A stretch of 7,193 nt of DNA from the NCBI GenBank assembly GCA_900556615.1, contig USPP01000076.1, positions 1-7,193 of the forward strand, in the 5' to 3' direction. The translations under genes were made by a program, and so were the position numbers. Under the pieces are notes generated by a model. It saw only the letters and a list, made by a program, of their open reading frames with translations, did no database searches and was not told the DNA's origin. This DNA comes from an uncultured Eubacteriales bacterium. Lineage in GTDB: Bacteria; Bacillota; Clostridia; Oscillospirales; CAG-272. Positions 5,808-7,193 of this stretch are shown here, one piece after another (the stretch's first letter is position 1; each line of letters starts with the position of its first letter).

Positions 5808-5988
5808 TTAAGGCAATACCGTACAATGATTGTTGTGCAGTTGTGCCGCCGGATTTTTTCGTCAGACAATACCAATTGAGAAGGCAAGAGAGATTCCTCT
5901 GTCGACGAAAAATGTGAAATGTGACGGAGAACGGATAAGCAGACATGCCGTCAAGGCGTCAGCCGTGAGCCCGGCGGTGACACCTTAA
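5808..5988 (+). repeat. Dispersed intergenic repeat, copy B (most complete)
   Basis: This 181-bp block fills most of the 253-nt spacer after the endonuclease IV-like gene. The left end is TTAAGGCAATACCG and the right end is GGCGGTGACACCTTAA; their outer bases form an imperfect terminal inverted repeat. The first roughly 45 nt recur in reverse complement in copy C. The block from 5853 and the final 59 nt recur in the same order in copy A. The palindrome ACAAT-G-ATTGT at 5823-5833 recurs in C with a complementary centre. Multiple stops interrupt all + frames. No transposase is nearby, so any movement would need help from elsewhere. Confidence 0.8.
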
Positions 5989-6007
5989 CAAAACATTAAC
6001 TTTTTTA

Positions 6008-6012
6008 AGAGG
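6008..6012 (+). promoter_or_regulatory. Ribosome binding site of the lipoprotein gene
   Basis: AGAGG lies 8 nt before ATG 6021, shortly after the end of repeat copy B. No convincing promoter is seen between the repeat end and this site, so the promoter may lie inside the repeat. Confidence 0.6.
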
Positions 6013-6020
6013 ATATTGCT

Positions 6021-6644
6021 ATGAAAAAAATTTTCATATTGAGCTTTATTTTGCTTTGTTTCATGCAAATGACTGCCTGTGATCCAAATCAACATACCGA
6101 CGCCAAGCCTGTTATTTATCTTTATCCCGAAACGGAAATTGAAGTCTCGGTAAGGCTGGATTTCAGCGGAAAGCTGACGTGTACCTATCCGGCTTATAAC
6201 GACGGCTGGAAAGTTCTTGCAAAGCCTGACGGAACGCTGCTTGTCCCTGATACAGGGCGCGAATATTCCTATCTTTTCTGGGAGGGCGTAACGGATACCG
6301 AATATGATATGAGCGAGGGCTATGTGGTTGAGGGTGAGAAAACTGCTGCGTTCTTAGAAAGGGTTCTTTCCGAAATGGGGCTTGTTCCAAGGGAGTATAA
6401 TGAATTTATCGTATACTGGCTTCCCAAAATGCAGAATAACGCATATAATCTCATCACTTTCCAGAAGGAAGCTTATACCGACAGCGCAAAGCTGGAAATT
6501 ACGCCGGAGCCTGATTCGCTGCTGAGGATTTTTATGGTTTATAAACCCTTAGCTGAACCGGTACAGGTAAAGGAACCGGTTATTGTACCGTTTGAGCGTG
6601 TCGGCTTTACCGTTGTCGAATGGGGCGGAAGCGAAATAAAATAA
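6021..6644 (+). CDS. Lipoprotein with KPVIYLYP motif, conserved secreted family of unknown function
   Basis: This 207-residue protein starts with a lipoprotein signal peptide: KK at residues 2-3, a hydrophobic core at 4-16 and a lipobox-like MTAC ending at Cys20, the likely lipidation site. The mature protein begins with a short polar stretch, then KPVIYLYPE (29-37). It continues with a beta-rich domain holding TYPAYNDGWKVLAKPDG (54-70), YLFWEG, a GLVPREYNEFIVYWLPKM segment and a C-terminal RIFMVYKPL. I recognise this motif series as recurring in secreted proteins of Firmicutes and some archaea, but know no assigned activity. The single intact domain ends close to the C-terminus, so the gene looks complete. 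It would sit on the outer face of the membrane. It stands alone, with repeat-filled spacers on both sides (copies B and C), so it is probably a single-gene transcription unit. Confidence 0.85.
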   Translation: MKKIFILSFILLCFMQMTACDPNQHTDAKPVIYLYPETEIEVSVRLDFSGKLTCTYPAYNDGWKVLAKPDGTLLVPDTGREYSYLFWEGVTDTEYDMSEGYVVEGEKTAAFLERVLSEMGLVPREYNEFIVYWLPKMQNNAYNLITFQKEAYTDSAKLEITPEPDSLLRIFMVYKPLAEPVQVKEPVIVPFERVGFTVVEWGGSEIK

Positions 6645-6675
6645 TTCCGAATGTCATATGGAATCGAAGAATAGG

Positions 6676-6788
6676 TTAAGGTAATACGTTGGATTCTGAC
6701 GGTGCAACTGCATAACAATCATTGTGCGGTGTTGCCTTAAGATAATGCCCTCAAGATATAAGCCGATGGTCGGGCGGTATTGCCTTAA
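6676..6788 (+). repeat. Dispersed intergenic repeat, copy C (rearranged, shortened)
   Basis: This 113-bp block has TTAAGGTAATAC at the left end and GTATTGCCTTAA at the right end, inverted repeats matching at 11 of 12 positions. Inside, 6676-6740 is a 65-bp unit with its own inverted ends. Its reverse complement matches the first part of copy B closely, including ACAATGATTGTT and TGCAGTTG. The last 47 nt (6742-6788) align without gaps to the last 47 nt of copy B. The central part of B is missing. TAGG occurs directly outside both ends (6672-6675 and 6789-6792), a possible 4-bp target duplication. Confidence 0.75.
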
Positions 6789-6918
6789 TAGGAGAGATGT
6801 GTTTGTTTTGTATGGCGTACAGCGGTTTCTGCCTGACTTCTCATTAGAAATGGGTTCGGTCCGTTTTATTTTCTTCGGAAATACAGCAAAATTTCATTAC
6901 TGTTTGTGCCGCCGTTCC

Positions 6919-6933
6919 GGAGGCGGAATGGAG
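6919..6933 (+). promoter_or_regulatory. Ribosome binding sites deciding the start of the dihydroorotase-like gene
   Basis: GGAGG at 6919-6923 lies 4 nt before ATG 6928. GGAG at 6930-6933 lies 6 nt before ATG 6940. The second spacing is better, and the family usually begins just a few residues before the IKNARIV strand, so ATG 6940 is preferred. ATG 6928 would add four residues. Confidence 0.5.
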
Positions 6934-6939
6934 ATTGAA

Positions 6940-7193
6940 ATGAACGAAAAAACGCTTTATATTAAGAATGCGAGGATTGTACGCGGGGATGGAAGAGTTC
7001 CTGAAGCCGGAGGTGTGATCGTTTCATATGCCGACGGCAAAGGAACAATATCGGAAATCGGAAAGGTGAAAGCTCCGGAGAACTGCTCAATATCGGATGC
7101 GAAAGGAGCCTATTTATTTCCGGCGTTTGTCGATATTGGCTGTCGTTTCTTTGATTCGAAGCATCCCTCCCGCGACAGTATTGCCTCTGCCGG
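6940..7193 (+). CDS. Dihydroorotase-like amidohydrolase, N-terminal part, lacking the His-x-His motif (3' end outside window)
   Basis: There are 84 codons before the window ends. The opening LYIKNARIVRGDGRV, the following strand pair (GVIVSY, GTISEIGKV) and ISDAKGAYLFPAFVDIG match the composite N-terminal domain and first barrel strand of dihydroorotases, the third enzyme of pyrimidine synthesis. Active members continue from FVD with LHVHLRxPG, where the two His bind zinc and the Arg contacts substrate. Here the sequence is FVDIGCRFFDSKHPSRDSIASAG-like: Gly67 and Arg69 stand at the His positions and Phe71 at the Arg position. The downstream register (SRDSIAS versus HKETIES) still fits, so this is substitution, not a frameshift. 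The protein is probably a non-catalytic dihydroorotase homologue, of the kind known to scaffold aspartate transcarbamoylase in Pseudomonas. The rest of the gene is needed to be sure. Confidence 0.75.
   Translation, partial: MNEKTLYIKNARIVRGDGRVPEAGGVIVSYADGKGTISEIGKVKAPENCSISDAKGAYLFPAFVDIGCRFFDSKHPSRDSIASA

Larger units (their letters stand above)
6645..6939 (+). other. Intergenic spacer of 295 nt
   Basis: It contains repeat copy C. Upstream of that lies a short imperfect hairpin (ATTCC 6644-6648 with GGAAT 6660-6664, no T-tract). Downstream of C, from 6789, lie about 130 nt of unremarkable sequence, including a 16-codon ORF at 6797 that I do not regard as a gene. The ribosome binding site of the next gene is at its right edge. 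Confidence 0.6.

Noticed and set aside
6797..6847. 16-codon Cys-containing ORF preceded by GGAGAG, possible leader peptide
   Set aside because: The Shine-Dalgarno-like motif abuts the ATG, no attenuator-type hairpin follows, and the length is easily explained by chance.

Overview
The window looks like a chromosomal segment of a Gram-positive Clostridia-type bacterium (Bacillota, plausibly an Oscillospirales-like gut lineage). The reasons are a WalJ/YycJ-type metallo-hydrolase next to rlmH, an order known from Firmicutes, together with a zinc N-acetylmuramoyl-L-alanine amidase, WG repeats, membrane-anchored proteins with Ser/Thr/Asp/Glu-rich linkers, strong AGGAGG-type ribosome binding sites and moderate GC content. 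The lineage is inferred from gene content and style, not from a database match. All convincing genes are on the + strand.

Layout: (1) 2-397, the 3' end of a WalJ/YycJ-like MBL-fold hydrolase. (2) 447-872, rlmH (23S rRNA pseudouridine-1915 N3-methyltransferase), shorter than usual. (3) 888-2648, a membrane-anchored WG-repeat protein 15 nt behind rlmH, followed by a possible 33-codon ORF that starts directly on its stop codon. (4) 2790-3560, a membrane-anchored amidase. (5) 3561-4221, a 661-nt stretch without a convincing gene. It holds repeat copy A, a hairpin-rich segment that may be a structured RNA, a 26-nt 5' fragment of a tRNA gene (Asn-like), and a 12-nt-arm hairpin followed by a T-rich tract. 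(6) 4222-4896, a membrane-anchored protein of unknown function, and 4919-5767, an endonuclease IV-like TIM-barrel protein, probably one operon. (7) 5768-6020, a spacer filled by repeat copy B. (8) 6021-6644, a lipoprotein with a KPVIYLYP motif. (9) 6645-6939, a spacer with rearranged repeat copy C. (10) 6940 to the end, the N-terminus of a dihydroorotase-like amidohydrolase that lacks the metal-binding His-x-His.

The first genes tie cell-envelope upkeep (WalJ-like hydrolase, WG-repeat surface protein, amidase) to ribosome maturation (RlmH). The later genes are DNA repair, an envelope protein, a lipoprotein and a probable pyrimidine-pathway relative. No phage, plasmid, CRISPR or classical defence genes are visible.

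The most interesting content is non-coding. Three spacers each carry a related copy of a roughly 110-180 bp element with TTAAGGCAATAC-type inverted ends. One copy is rearranged and carries an inverted left-end unit. The first copy is joined to a possible structured RNA that ends at a tRNA fragment. The likely loss of catalytic histidines in the dihydroorotase-like protein and the altered metal-site residue in the endonuclease IV homologue are the most interesting protein observations.
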